From Aeromonas bestiarum (GTDB lineage: Bacteria; Pseudomonadota; Gammaproteobacteria; Enterobacterales; Aeromonadaceae): a DNA stretch of 64,000 nt. Of this stretch, positions 28,434-36,207 are shown piece after piece; the stretch's first letter is position 1; each line of letters begins with the position of its first letter. Location of the stretch: positions 218,175-282,174 of the forward strand of contig NZ_CDDA01000008.1 of the NCBI RefSeq assembly GCF_000819745.1. Direction: 5' to 3'. The notes beneath the pieces were generated by a model. That model was not told the DNA's origin. It saw nothing but the letters and a program-made list of their open reading frames with translations, and did not search any database. The translations under genes and the position numbers were made by a program.

Positions 28434-30704
28434 TCATTGGTCATCCGGCGCTTTCGTCCGTGAAAGTCGAAGCCAATTAACCCATTGCTTTTCATGAGAA
28501 GAATTTACTTTTACCAGTCCCTTGTCAATTGCCATCAAGCAGCATTGCCACACATCCCCATTAAAAAACGCGGCCTGTTGGCAATCGATGGCGGCCAGCT
28601 CCAGCCAGACACTTTGCTGGTGTTTTTCACTGAGCTGAATGGCTCCGGCCAGTGCCAGATAACAGAGATCGAACAGGCCGTGGTGATCGAGGGCGGTCGC
28701 CGCCTTGGGCAGGAAGGGATGGCTGACGATGCCGAGGCTGATGTGGCGATCCAGCGGGTGCTGGCAGGGGAAGGCGGCAAAGGCCGCGAGCAGATCCTGG
28801 GCCAGCCGGTGCAGGTCTTCCACATGGCGCTGGGGCACCACGTAGAGCAGGTGGCCTTCACGCAGATCGTAGATGCGCCCATCCTGCGGCGTCAGCCCGT
28901 TGACATAGCTGCCGAAGGCCTGCTCTATCTCGCGGCTCACCTGATAGCCGTGCTGCTCCAGGCTGTTGACCAGGAAGGGCACCCGAAACAGCAGATAGTG
29001 CAGCTTGTCGTCGAATTCGCTGGTGGGCAGCTCGCTCAGATACCAGCGTTCTGACTTTTGCTGGCGTCTGGCCATCTCGCGCGGCCAGCGGCTCATCAGT
29101 CGCTGCCAGTTGGCAAGGCCGGTGCGCGGCTCGATCAAGATGGCTTCACCCAGCTGCTTGCCTTGCAGGCGGGCGACCCTGAGCTTGAGCCAGAGGGTGA
29201 AGAACAGATAGATGAACAGGGTCAGCAGCAGGCCCGTGATGACGCTCGACCAGAGGTAGCGATCCTGCTGATGCCGGCTGGTATCTAGCTGTTGTTCCAG
29301 CTCTTTGATCTGCTGCTCCCGCTCCACCTGGACATAGTTGTCGCGGATCGCCTCTTGCTCCAGATCGACCTGCTGCTGGCGCACCTGCTCGCTGCGCTGG
29401 TGGAAATTCTTGTAGCTGTCCAGCGCCTGCTTGAGGTAGCCCTTCTGCTCGTAGGCCACCGAGAGCAGCCGGAAGATTTCGAACTGGCGCTGGGCATCGC
29501 CGATCTGGTTGGCCAGCGCCAGCGCATTTTCCAGCTGCAGGATGGCGATGCCACCCTCCTTCTGCTTGAGGTGCAGCTCACCCAGCAGCAGCAGGGTGTC
29601 GATCAGCGGCTCCTTGTCGTCGCCCAGCTCGTGGGACTGGCGGGCCGCTGTGAGGTAGTTGCGGGCCAGGGTCAGGTTGCCGGTTTGCAGATAGGTCTTG
29701 CCTATCTCGTACTTGAGATTGGCGATGCGGGTGCGATTGTTGCCCTCGTCCAGCAGATCCAGCGCATTGAAGAAGTAGACCAGCGCCATGTTCATCTCGC
29801 CCTGATCCCGGTTGAGGCGGGCGAGCACGATCAGCGCATCGCTGAGCAGGGAGGGGTTGCCGAGGGCATGGAAGTAGTTGGCGGCCTCATTGGCGTATTG
29901 CAGCGCCTTCTGTGGCTCCTGCTCCGCCTGATAGAGGTTCACTATCTGGTTCGACAGCAGCCCGAGGAAGAGGGGATCCTGCAGTCCCCTGGCCTGTTGC
30001 TGGGCGTCGATATAGTCGCCTAGCGAGAGCTGGGGCTGCCTGAGGGCATGGTAGAGATCGCCGCTCACCGCGCTGACCCAGGCGCTGGCCAGCGGCTCCT
30101 TGGTCTTGTTCGCCCAGCGCCTAGCCTCGGCCAGCTGGCGTTTGGCCTCGTCGAACTGGTGCGCCTCTATGCTGGCGTTGGTGCGCAGCAAGCGGCTGTA
30201 GACCTGCAGCTGGCTCTCTTTGAGGCTGGGATTGCTGAGCAGGGTCTCCAGCTGGCCGAGCAGGCCGGCGCTGGCGCCATGGGAGTGATCCTGCAGATTC
30301 TGGCTGCGGATCTTGAGATAGAGGCCGTGAGCCTGCAACTCCAGTTGCTGCTCCTTGGCGGCCATGGCGATGCCCTGATCGAGCGACTTCTGTGCCGCCT
30401 GGAACTGGCCCAGTTGCAGCAGACACTCCCCCTTGAGCAGGTGAGCGCCTGTGGCCTGGGCGGCCGTGCCATAGCTCAGCAATGGCTCGCGATAGCCGTA
30501 CTCCTGGCGATTGCTGATGATTTGCTTGGGATTATTGGCTGTGCGTGTCAGGAAGGCCGAGGTGATCTGGACACATCTGGCAGGATCGGTGAGCACCAGG
30601 GTCTGGGCCTGCTGCAGATCGATAGACAACTGCTCCTTGGCCAGATCCAGATCAGGAGCCGACAGGGAGGACATCATCATTGCCAGAAAAAACAGTTGAT
30701 TCAT
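28434..30704 (-). CDS. TPR-containing membrane protein with degenerate GGDEF-like end
   Basis: A 756-residue protein. A short signal-like N-terminus (MNQLFFLAMMMSSLSA) is followed by about 430 residues of tetratricopeptide-type helices (KALQYANEAANYFHALG, GKTYLQTGNLTLARNYLTAA), a coiled coil of Gln/Glu, one membrane helix around 485-508, and a cytoplasmic C-terminal region of about 245 residues. That last part looks like a GGDEF fold that has lost its active site: where FGGEEF is expected there is YDLREGHLLYVVP, while the ISLGI strand remains. The layout suggests a periplasmic peptide-binding sensor controlling or partnering the intact cyclase gene 92 bp downstream. Not a recognised named gene. 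Confidence 0.75.
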   Translation of the reverse strand: MNQLFFLAMMMSSLSAPDLDLAKEQLSIDLQQAQTLVLTDPARCVQITSAFLTRTANNPKQIISNRQEYGYREPLLSYGTAAQATGAHLLKGECLLQLGQFQAAQKSLDQGIAMAAKEQQLELQAHGLYLKIRSQNLQDHSHGASAGLLGQLETLLSNPSLKESQLQVYSRLLRTNASIEAHQFDEAKRQLAEARRWANKTKEPLASAWVSAVSGDLYHALRQPQLSLGDYIDAQQQARGLQDPLFLGLLSNQIVNLYQAEQEPQKALQYANEAANYFHALGNPSLLSDALIVLARLNRDQGEMNMALVYFFNALDLLDEGNNRTRIANLKYEIGKTYLQTGNLTLARNYLTAARQSHELGDDKEPLIDTLLLLGELHLKQKEGGIAILQLENALALANQIGDAQRQFEIFRLLSVAYEQKGYLKQALDSYKNFHQRSEQVRQQQVDLEQEAIRDNYVQVEREQQIKELEQQLDTSRHQQDRYLWSSVITGLLLTLFIYLFFTLWLKLRVARLQGKQLGEAILIEPRTGLANWQRLMSRWPREMARRQQKSERWYLSELPTSEFDDKLHYLLFRVPFLVNSLEQHGYQVSREIEQAFGSYVNGLTPQDGRIYDLREGHLLYVVPQRHVEDLHRLAQDLLAAFAAFPCQHPLDRHISLGIVSHPFLPKAATALDHHGLFDLCYLALAGAIQLSEKHQQSVWLELAAIDCQQAAFFNGDVWQCCLMAIDKGLVKVNSSHEKQWVNWLRLSRTKAPDDQ

Positions 30705-30720
30705 TGGATTAAGGACAGCA

Positions 30721-30967
30721 CAGGGGTGTGGGCATGTTATCCAAGCCCCCCCCTGCCCGTCCAGCGTTTACTGGCGGGGAAGGGGGAAGGGGTCTGGTAT
30801 CCAAGCCCCTTGTTGTCAGCCGCGTCCAGCGTTGACTGGCAGTGACAGGGGAAGGGGCCTGGTATTCAAGCCCTTCCTGTCTGCCGCGTTCGACGTTTAC
30901 TGGCAGGGATAGAGGAGGGGCTCGGTATCCAGGCGCCTTCCCGTCAACTGCCCCGGCGTTTACTGGC
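30721..30967. repeat. Palindromic tandem array after queF (about 64 bp x 4)
   Basis: TTTACTGGC or its variant TTGACTGGC recurs at 30767, 30832, 30896 and 30959, giving periods of 65, 64 and 63 bp. The last copy is the queF stop region itself (minus-strand GCCAGTAA). Between these anchors lie variants of AAGGGGCTTGGATACCAGACCCCTT (shown here only as a hairpin, arms AAGGGG/CCCCTT) so each unit folds. The units differ from each other by scattered substitutions. No ORF in it has a ribosome site. Confidence 0.8.
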
Positions 30968-31808
30968 GGATAAGGCGCAGGTTGGTGGGGGGAACTTCCC
31001 AGTCGCTGCGGAACGGGTTGATATCCAGTCCGCCACGGCGGGTATAGCGGGCATAGACGGTCAGCTGGCTCGGGCGACAGAAGTGTTTGAGATCGGTGAA
31101 GATCCGCTCGATGCACTGCTCGTGGAACTCGTTGTGCTGGCGAAACGAGATGAGGTAGCGCAGCAGTTTTTCCCGATCGAGGCGCGGGCCGCGATAGTGG
31201 ATCACCACGGATCCCCAGTCCGGCTGGCTGGTCACCAGGCAGTTGGACTTGAGCAGGTGGCTGTGCAGTGTCTCTTCCACCTCCTCGTTGCTCGCTGCCC
31301 CCTGCAGCAGCTCGGCATCGAACTCGTAGCAGTCCACCTCTATGTCTTGCTCATCGATGCACTCCCCCGGCAGGGTCGCAATGTGGTGGGGCGCCTGGGT
31401 CAGCGGGAACAGGGTGACGCTCACATCACTGCCGGCACAGGCACTCAGATCTTTGACCAGCAGCGCCTGTACCGCTTCCAGCGAGTCGCAACGGGTCTGG
31501 TTGAAGGAGTTGAGATAGAGCTTGAACGACTTGGATTCGATGAGGTTGGCGCTGGTCGCCGGGACTGAGACCTCGCCGACGGCCACCATGGGCTTGCCTT
31601 TGGCATTGAGCCAGGAGAGCTCGTACAGGGTCCAGATGTCACAACCCTGGAACGGCAGCGTGCCGGTCAGGCCGAGGTCGTCGCGGTTCAGGCTGCGCGG
31701 TACCGGTTGCAGCAGGGCCGGGCTGTACTGGCTGATGTAGGCGGACTGCTGGCCCAGGCTCAGCCCCTGCAAGGCGCTGGCACCTGCGTATCTTTCTTGT
31801 TTGCTCAT
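30960..31808 (-). CDS. queF: NADPH-dependent 7-cyano-7-deazaguanine reductase
   Basis: QueF reduces preQ0 to preQ1 in queuosine synthesis. The 282-residue length equals the E. coli bimodular form. The substrate motif [15 protein letters not shown] is in the N-terminal half, and the catalytic cysteine is in [13 protein letters not shown]; the C-terminal half ends with [10 protein letters not shown] and [13 protein letters not shown] at 31808 (MSKQERYAG) is the family-like start; an upstream in-frame extension of 38 codons is Pro/Gly-rich and not conserved. The gene ends in a series of tandem repeats that carry copies of its last codons. Divergent from syd, as in E. coli. Confidence 0.94.
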   Translation of the reverse strand: MSKQERYAGASALQGLSLGQQSAYISQYSPALLQPVPRSLNRDDLGLTGTLPFQGCDIWTLYELSWLNAKGKPMVAVGEVSVPATSANLIESKSFKLYLNSFNQTRCDSLEAVQALLVKDLSACAGSDVSVTLFPLTQAPHHIATLPGECIDEQDIEVDCYEFDAELLQGAASNEEVEETLHSHLLKSNCLVTSQPDWGSVVIHYRGPRLDREKLLRYLISFRQHNEFHEQCIERIFTDLKHFCRPSQLTVYARYTRRGGLDINPFRSDWEVPPTNLRLIRQ

Positions 31809-31985
31809 GTGTTTGATGATCCGGACGTTGAATGGGCCATTGCGCTGGCAGCGGCTGGGGCCCTTGCCCCAGGTCGGCGTTGCGGGAGGATAGCCACCCA
31901 GTGGCGACGTCTCGCGCTTCACCTTGTCTGCTCACGGCTTTGATGGTGCAATAGCGGACTTTGGCAGCAATTGTGGGGAATTTCG

Positions 31986-32534
31986 ATGTCGGATCAAGTC
32001 TTGTCTGCCCTGGAACACTTTTTTTTACGCTGGCAGCGTGATGGCGAGGCGAGGCGGGGACTGCCCCTGTGTGAATGGGAGGCTGACTGGCGCTCCCCTT
32101 GCGAGCTGGATGAGCCCAGAGAGGGACGGGTCGCCTGGCGTCCGCAGCAGCGCAGTGAACCCGCGGATTTCACGGCCATGGCCGATGCGCTGGAGCTGGT
32201 GCTGCATCCCGCAGCCCTTGCCCTGTTTGGTCACTGGTTCAGCCGCCCTATTCCCTGTTCCTACAAGGGGTTGCGCCTTGAGTTGATCCTGCCGTGGAAC
32301 GAGGCGGATCTGGACCTGCTCAGGGAGAACCTCATCGGCCACCTGTTGATGCTGCGCAAGTTGAAGCGAGCGCCATCGATCTTCATCGCCACCACCCGCA
32401 ACGAGATGACGCTTATTTCCCTTGATAACGACAGTGGTCAGGTGTGGCTGGAGTGGCTCGACTCAGGTCGCCGTCTGGCGCTGGCGCCCTCCTTGCCCGA
32501 TTTTCTCACGCGGCTGGAGACCTTGCCGCAATAA
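31986..32534 (+). CDS. syd: SecY-interacting protein Syd
   Basis: A 182-residue soluble protein that binds SecY at the inner face of the membrane and is thought to check SecYEG complex quality. The C-terminal ENLIGHLLMLRKLKRAPSIFIAT stretch corresponds closely to E. coli Syd [23 protein letters not shown]-like sequence. ATG at 31986 has GGGGAA upstream; TTG five codons earlier is also in frame. Stands alone between queF and a bidirectional terminator. Confidence 0.9.
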   Translation: MSDQVLSALEHFFLRWQRDGEARRGLPLCEWEADWRSPCELDEPREGRVAWRPQQRSEPADFTAMADALELVLHPAALALFGHWFSRPIPCSYKGLRLELILPWNEADLDLLRENLIGHLLMLRKLKRAPSIFIATTRNEMTLISLDNDSGQVWLEWLDSGRRLALAPSLPDFLTRLETLPQ

Positions 32535-32561
32535 GGGGCCTTGCACAAATCCTAACGAAAA

Positions 32562-32590
32562 GAGCCTTGCCGCTTGGCAAGGCTCTTTTT
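32562..32590. terminator. Bidirectional terminator after syd
   Basis: GAGCCTTGCC-GCTT-GGCAAGGCTC followed by five T; the left flank CGAAAA supplies a short T-tract for the convergent DUF2310 gene. Confidence 0.93.
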
Positions 32591-32621
32591 CATTGTCCCT
32601 TTATCACGGCTGGCGTGGCCC

Positions 32622-33407
32622 CTAATCCTTGAAGTCCCAGGAGAGGTTGGAGACCAGCCGGCAGGGATCGCACTTGAAGTCGAAGATCTCGTGCAGCGGT
32701 TCGGTTAGCGCCCATTCACCGCCACAGCCGGGGCAGGGGCGAGCCTTCTCTTCGGCGGCGTTCAGCCCGCCGACCCGGTAGAGGTAGTAATAGGTAGGAA
32801 TGCCGCTCAGGGCCTCCAGCCGCTTGCCGAGATCGCTGCCACGGCGTTGCAGACGGCTGCCTACCTCGCCGATTTCGTGCAATGCCGCGTGTTCGGCGAT
32901 GGAGCCGTTCATCTGCAGCTGATCACACGCCTCCCAATCCTCCTGCCACTTGATGATCTGCTTGTGGTCGCCGTTGGCGATGGCCGGCAGCCGGTAGAGC
33001 GGTATGGGGGCGAAGTGGTCGCCACAACGCAGTGGCGAGCAGGTGTGCAGGAAGCTGGTGTAGAGCAGCATCCAGCTCGGCCGCTCGTCGGTATGGCCGC
33101 AAGGATCCGTGCTGTCGGAGAGCAGATCCACCCCTTGCAGCTGAAGTTTTGGTGCGAGCAGTCCTGCCTGATTGAGCTGTTGTTCAGCCAGTGTCACCTG
33201 TTCGCTCTGGTTGTCCGGGTGCAGGCTGTCTTGCTCGGGGCAGACCACCCGGCTGATGAACTGACCCTGCTGCATGCTGGTGGGAAATTCCCGGCCAAGG
33301 ATCTGGCCCTGATAGCGCAGCATGTCTAGGTAGTTGACTATGGCCCGCTCGGCCTCACCGAGGGAAGTATCGCGATAGCACTCAAAGCTGAGTTCGAGAA
33401 TGTACAT
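32622..33407 (-). CDS. DUF2310 zinc-ribbon protein
   Basis: A 261-residue cytoplasmic protein of the DUF2310 type, described as zinc-ribbon-containing and possibly nucleic-acid-binding. Near the C-terminus two Cys pairs form a likely zinc site: RPCPGCGGEW and FKCDPCRLVSN. The body has TCSPLRCGDHFAPIPLYRLP and a GIPTYYYLYRVGG strand. Its cellular role is unknown. It lies 7 bp after a small gene with a helical C-terminus, both in a leftward run of conserved unknowns ending at a terminator. Confidence 0.82.
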   Translation of the reverse strand: MYILELSFECYRDTSLGEAERAIVNYLDMLRYQGQILGREFPTSMQQGQFISRVVCPEQDSLHPDNQSEQVTLAEQQLNQAGLLAPKLQLQGVDLLSDSTDPCGHTDERPSWMLLYTSFLHTCSPLRCGDHFAPIPLYRLPAIANGDHKQIIKWQEDWEACDQLQMNGSIAEHAALHEIGEVGSRLQRRGSDLGKRLEALSGIPTYYYLYRVGGLNAAEEKARPCPGCGGEWALTEPLHEIFDFKCDPCRLVSNLSWDFKD

Positions 33408-33413
33408 GGGGGC

Positions 33414-33719
33414 TCAGTCCGGCTGGCGTTGAAGCAGCAGAGCGGTCAGGCGATCGACCTTCTGCTCGAGCCGGTTGAGCTGCTCGCTCAACAGCTGCAG
33501 GTTGGCGGCATCGGCCGCCATCTCGGGCTTGGCAACCGCAGGCGTGGTAGCCGCGGATGGCTCGGTGGGCTGGGGTTGCTGTTTCCACTGGCTCAGCGCT
33601 TTCAGCAGCTCGGCCATGGGCACGGGCTGGCTGAGGCGAGCCTTGACCATGGCGGTGGAGGGGGCGATCCCCTTCGCGGCCAGTTCGTTGGCAATGCGGA
33701 TGATCTCTTGGGCGGACAT
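33414..33719 (-). CDS. Small helical protein, possibly DNA-binding
   Basis: A 101-residue protein with an N-terminal segment (QEIIRIANELAAKGIAPSTAMVKARL) that looks like the helical DNA-contact start of KfrA-like proteins, a proline/alanine-rich linker, and a C-terminal leucine-repeat coil (LLSEQLNRLEQKVDRLTALLL). CAGGAG lies five bases before the ATG, so translation is likely. The KfrA comparison rests on pattern only. It ends 7 bp before the DUF2310 gene. Confidence 0.65.
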   Translation of the reverse strand: MSAQEIIRIANELAAKGIAPSTAMVKARLSQPVPMAELLKALSQWKQQPQPTEPSAATTPAVAKPEMAADAANLQLLSEQLNRLEQKVDRLTALLLQRQPD

Positions 33720-33819
33720 GAGGGCTCCTGCGCAGGATGGCGGTGATACGGGCTGGACGGGGCACAGAGCTTAACCAAACCGCCTTCGTCTGGAAAGCGG
33801 GCTGGCGAGAGGAGGAGGT

Positions 33820-34056
33820 TCAATCGGTCTGGCGCAGCAGCACATCCAGCTGATCGATGGCTTCCGACCAGTCCGAATCATCCCAGAGCGCATCGCGCAG
33901 GAAGTTGGCCTGGGATTGGGTCCAGAAATCGGCCTCGGGCAGCAGGGTCTGATTGTCCAGCCGGTGTTCGTGGATGAAGCGGTGCAGGCTCAGCTCGTCG
34001 TTGGCCAGGCCCAGCTGGGCAAACAGGGCGGACAGGTCGTGGGTCAGGAATTCCAT
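33820..34056 (-). CDS. DUF2789 family protein
   Basis: A 78-residue acidic protein matching the DUF2789 pattern: LSALFAQLGLANDELSLHRFIHEHRL, then LLPEADFWTQSQANFLRDALWDDSDWSEAIDQLD. Function is unknown; the WxxxQxxFLxxALxDDxxW signature is strongly kept. ATG at 34056 follows GGGAGAG; an in-frame ATG seven codons upstream is less likely because it overlaps the ribosome site. Confidence 0.82.
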   Translation of the reverse strand: MEFLTHDLSALFAQLGLANDELSLHRFIHEHRLDNQTLLPEADFWTQSQANFLRDALWDDSDWSEAIDQLDVLLRQTD

Positions 34057-34191
34057 CTCATCTCTCCCGGGGGACATTCCTGAAAATTATAGGCCCGGAT
34101 CCGTACCGGCTTGCTATTGCGATGGCATGGGCACGATGCGGAGTGGCTGGCCTGAGGTGGTCTGGGGCCAGCGGGAGTCGCGCTGGCTGGC

Positions 34192-34491
34192 TTACTGGGA
34201 TGGCATGCGATGGGGTGGCAGGTCGACGCCGACTATGTGCAGTCCCTGCATGCGCAACTGTCCCTGATAGTGGCTCTCGCCATCGCTGGAAAATTCAAAT
34301 TCGTAGTAGGTCAACAGGCGCAGTGGCTGATGGGCCAGTGCACGGTGGCTGCGCGCCAGCGACAGCAATTGCAGATCGTGATGCTGGCAGTAGCGGCGCA
34401 TGTATTGCCAGGCGAGTTCGGCCTGGCGGCGCTGATGCCAGAAGGCAGCGCCGATGAGGATAAGCAGCAAGATACCGAGCATTTCACCCAT
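34192..34491 (-). CDS. DUF3301 family membrane-anchored protein
   Basis: A 99-residue protein with one N-terminal membrane helix (MLGILLLILIGAAFW) and a small cytoplasmic domain, HQRRQAELAWQYMRRYCQHHDLQLL followed by YYEFEFSSDGESHYQGQL and a final LPPHRM. These match the DUF3301 pattern found in Vibrio and Aeromonas. AAGGAGCCC precedes the ATG. Function unknown; lies 75 bp after the DUF3549 gene in the same direction. Confidence 0.82.
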   Translation of the reverse strand: MGEMLGILLLILIGAAFWHQRRQAELAWQYMRRYCQHHDLQLLSLARSHRALAHQPLRLLTYYEFEFSSDGESHYQGQLRMQGLHIVGVDLPPHRMPSQ

Positions 34492-34565
34492 CGAGGGCTC
34501 CTTCCTTGTGATGTGGCCTGGTGTGGACCGAGTGGCGAGCCACCCGGCCGTTATTCCATCAGATG

Positions 34566-35594
34566 TTACGCCGCGGCAAACAGACGGCCTATGGCCTGAC
34601 CGAGCGCATCGCTACGCGCCGGATCCCGTAATCTGGCCAGCATATCATCGCGCAGGGCCGGCAGGGTCACCAGTTCGGCAAACACCTGATTGAAGAACTG
34701 GGGCGGTTGCAGCGCCAGCTGCTCCAGGAACAGGCCGAGCAGGTTCGGCTCCTTCAGATCGGGCCAGAGGCGACCGGCGATGGCGAGCAGCAGGGCCGGG
34801 CTCGGCTGGGTTTGCAGCAGGGTCAGCAGCTTGTTGGTGCGCATGGCATTGCCGTTGCAAGAGGCCAGCGCCCGGCACAGGTAGGCCAGGGTTTCCGGGT
34901 TGGGCTCGGCGCTCTCCTGCTCCTTGCCGATGCGCTCAAACAGGGCACCCTGCACGGCCGGTGGCAGCGGGACGTTTTCCAGGCTCTGGCACAGGGCGTA
35001 GAGCGGCGCCTGGGGCAGCCTTGGCAACGCCTTGCACACCAGCGCCAGATTGCGCTCGTCCTGCAGCCGCTCGGCCATGTCGGCGAAGCCTTGCAGGCCC
35101 AGCGCCTGCCAGCCTTCGTCGCCTGGTGCCGCCAGATAGTGGCAGAGGGCGTCGTAGTAGGTGGAAGGGGCCTGTTCCAGCTGGCGGGCCAGCTTGGCAT
35201 GCAGGCTGGCCATCTTGGCCTCGGCCGGGCGGAAGGTGTAGGGGTTGTCGGCCAGTCGCTGGGCCTTCTCTTCATCCAGATCACCGGTCAGCTTGTAGCC
35301 CAGGGTCTCGACCACTTGATCCATGAAGAGCTTGGGGCCGCTGCCGATGAGCAGACCGCGCTCATCGAGCGCAAACTTGAGGAACCAGAGATAGTGCCTG
35401 GACTCCGCCGGCTGGAAGAAATGGACGCCGAGCCAGGCGTGCTGTTGCAGGGGCCAGGGATAGGGTTCTTGCTGCTGCTCGATGCGCACGAAGGTATCGC
35501 TCGCCAGCGGTCGCACCTGGCGACCCATGTCGAACAGTTGAAACTGGGTATCGGCCTGGGTCAGAAACTCGGTCAGCGTGTTGATGGTAGACAT
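34566..35594 (-). CDS. DUF3549 family protein
   Basis: A 342-residue cytoplasmic protein matching DUF3549: the start TLTEFLTQADTQFQLFDMGRQVRP, then LDERGLLIGSGPKLFMDQVVETLG and a long all-helical C-terminus resembling an armadillo-type stack. Role unknown. Its promoter region contains a 25-bp direct repeat. It heads the leftward run of conserved unknown genes DUF3549-DUF3301-DUF2789-unknown-DUF2310. Confidence 0.82.
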   Translation of the reverse strand: MSTINTLTEFLTQADTQFQLFDMGRQVRPLASDTFVRIEQQQEPYPWPLQQHAWLGVHFFQPAESRHYLWFLKFALDERGLLIGSGPKLFMDQVVETLGYKLTGDLDEEKAQRLADNPYTFRPAEAKMASLHAKLARQLEQAPSTYYDALCHYLAAPGDEGWQALGLQGFADMAERLQDERNLALVCKALPRLPQAPLYALCQSLENVPLPPAVQGALFERIGKEQESAEPNPETLAYLCRALASCNGNAMRTNKLLTLLQTQPSPALLLAIAGRLWPDLKEPNLLGLFLEQLALQPPQFFNQVFAELVTLPALRDDMLARLRDPARSDALGQAIGRLFAAA

Positions 35595-35627
35595 GATGTG
35601 ATCCGGCTAAGGGTGATGCGGGCCGAT

Positions 35628-35725
35628 TATAAAGCGGTTGTATCAGATAGCCAGCAGGGGTACCAAGAGCGCTTTATTACAGGCGCAGCGGGTCAAGCTG
35701 TATAAAGCGGTTGCATCAGATAGCC
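35628..35725. repeat. Direct repeat in the DUF3549/yqcC divergent promoter region
   Basis: TATAAAGCGGTTG(T/C)ATCAGATAGCC occurs at 35628-35652 and 35701-35725, 24 of 25 bases identical and 73 bp apart. On the minus strand it includes TTTATA-type -10 candidates (TATAAT and TATACA), so it may be a duplicated promoter of the DUF3549 gene. Confidence 0.6.
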
Positions 35726-35851
35726 TGTGGGGGCTCGGCTCTGCGTCCAGCCTGCCAATGGAACATGGCAGAGGGGGAGGGGGACGGTGTATAGTAGCGC
35801 CCTTTTTTGATGAGCCCAGCCAGCCTGTGTCAGTTTTACAGGGGAGGCTGA

Positions 35852-35875
35852 ATGAGCAAGAGGACGACGAGATGA
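35852..35875 (+). CDS. Possible mini-ORF coupled to yqcC
   Basis: An ATG at 35852 preceded by GGGGAGG opens a seven-codon frame (MSKRTTR) whose TGA overlaps the yqcC ATG as ATGA. The start contexts of the mini-ORF (ATGAGCAAG) and of yqcC (ATGAATCAA) are alike. It could be a leader that couples translation, or chance. Confidence 0.3.
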   Translation: MSKRTTR

Positions 35876-36207
35876 ATCAATATTTGCTGGTAGCAGGCCT
35901 GTTGGGTGAACTCACCGCCGAGTTGCAGCGCCTGGAGCGCTGGCAAGATGAGCATCCGGGTGAAGAGGCCCTGGCGAGCGAGCTGCCGTTCTGTGTCGAT
36001 ACCCTGAGCTTCGATCAGTGGCTGCAGTTCGTGCTGATCCCGCGCATGGAGCAACTGGTCATGCTGCAAGCGCCGCTGCCCACCAGCGTCTCCCTCTATC
36101 CCATGGCGAGCGAAGTCTACAAAGAAGAGCTGGCCGACGTGGAAGCCCTGCTGCGGTTGATCGCCCGCTTCGATCTGCTGCTCTCCGGCAAAGTGGTTGA
36201 GCAATGA
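35872..36207 (+). CDS. yqcC: YqcC-like DUF446 protein
   Basis: A 111-residue helical cytoplasmic protein like E. coli YqcC. The family core is seen in ELPFCVDTLSFDQWLQFVLIPRME and LPTSVSLYPMASE, close to the E. coli PFFMDTMEPLEWLQWVLIPRM pattern. Function unknown. The start at 35872 is where similarity begins; a longer in-frame ORF from 35638 runs through promoter sequence. Its TGA overlaps the truC ATG (ATGA), and yqcC-truC-yqcA order is as in E. coli. Confidence 0.85.
   Translation: MNQYLLVAGLLGELTAELQRLERWQDEHPGEEALASELPFCVDTLSFDQWLQFVLIPRMEQLVMLQAPLPTSVSLYPMASEVYKEELADVEALLRLIARFDLLLSGKVVEQ

Noticed and set aside
30721-30967. CRISPR-like array after queF
   Set aside because: Only four units, unequal substitutions throughout and no distinct repeat and spacer parts; no cas genes.
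30709-31116. A 135-codon minus frame over the queF repeat array
   Set aside because: Pro/Arg-rich translation of the palindromic repeats continuing into the wrong frame of queF; no ribosome site.
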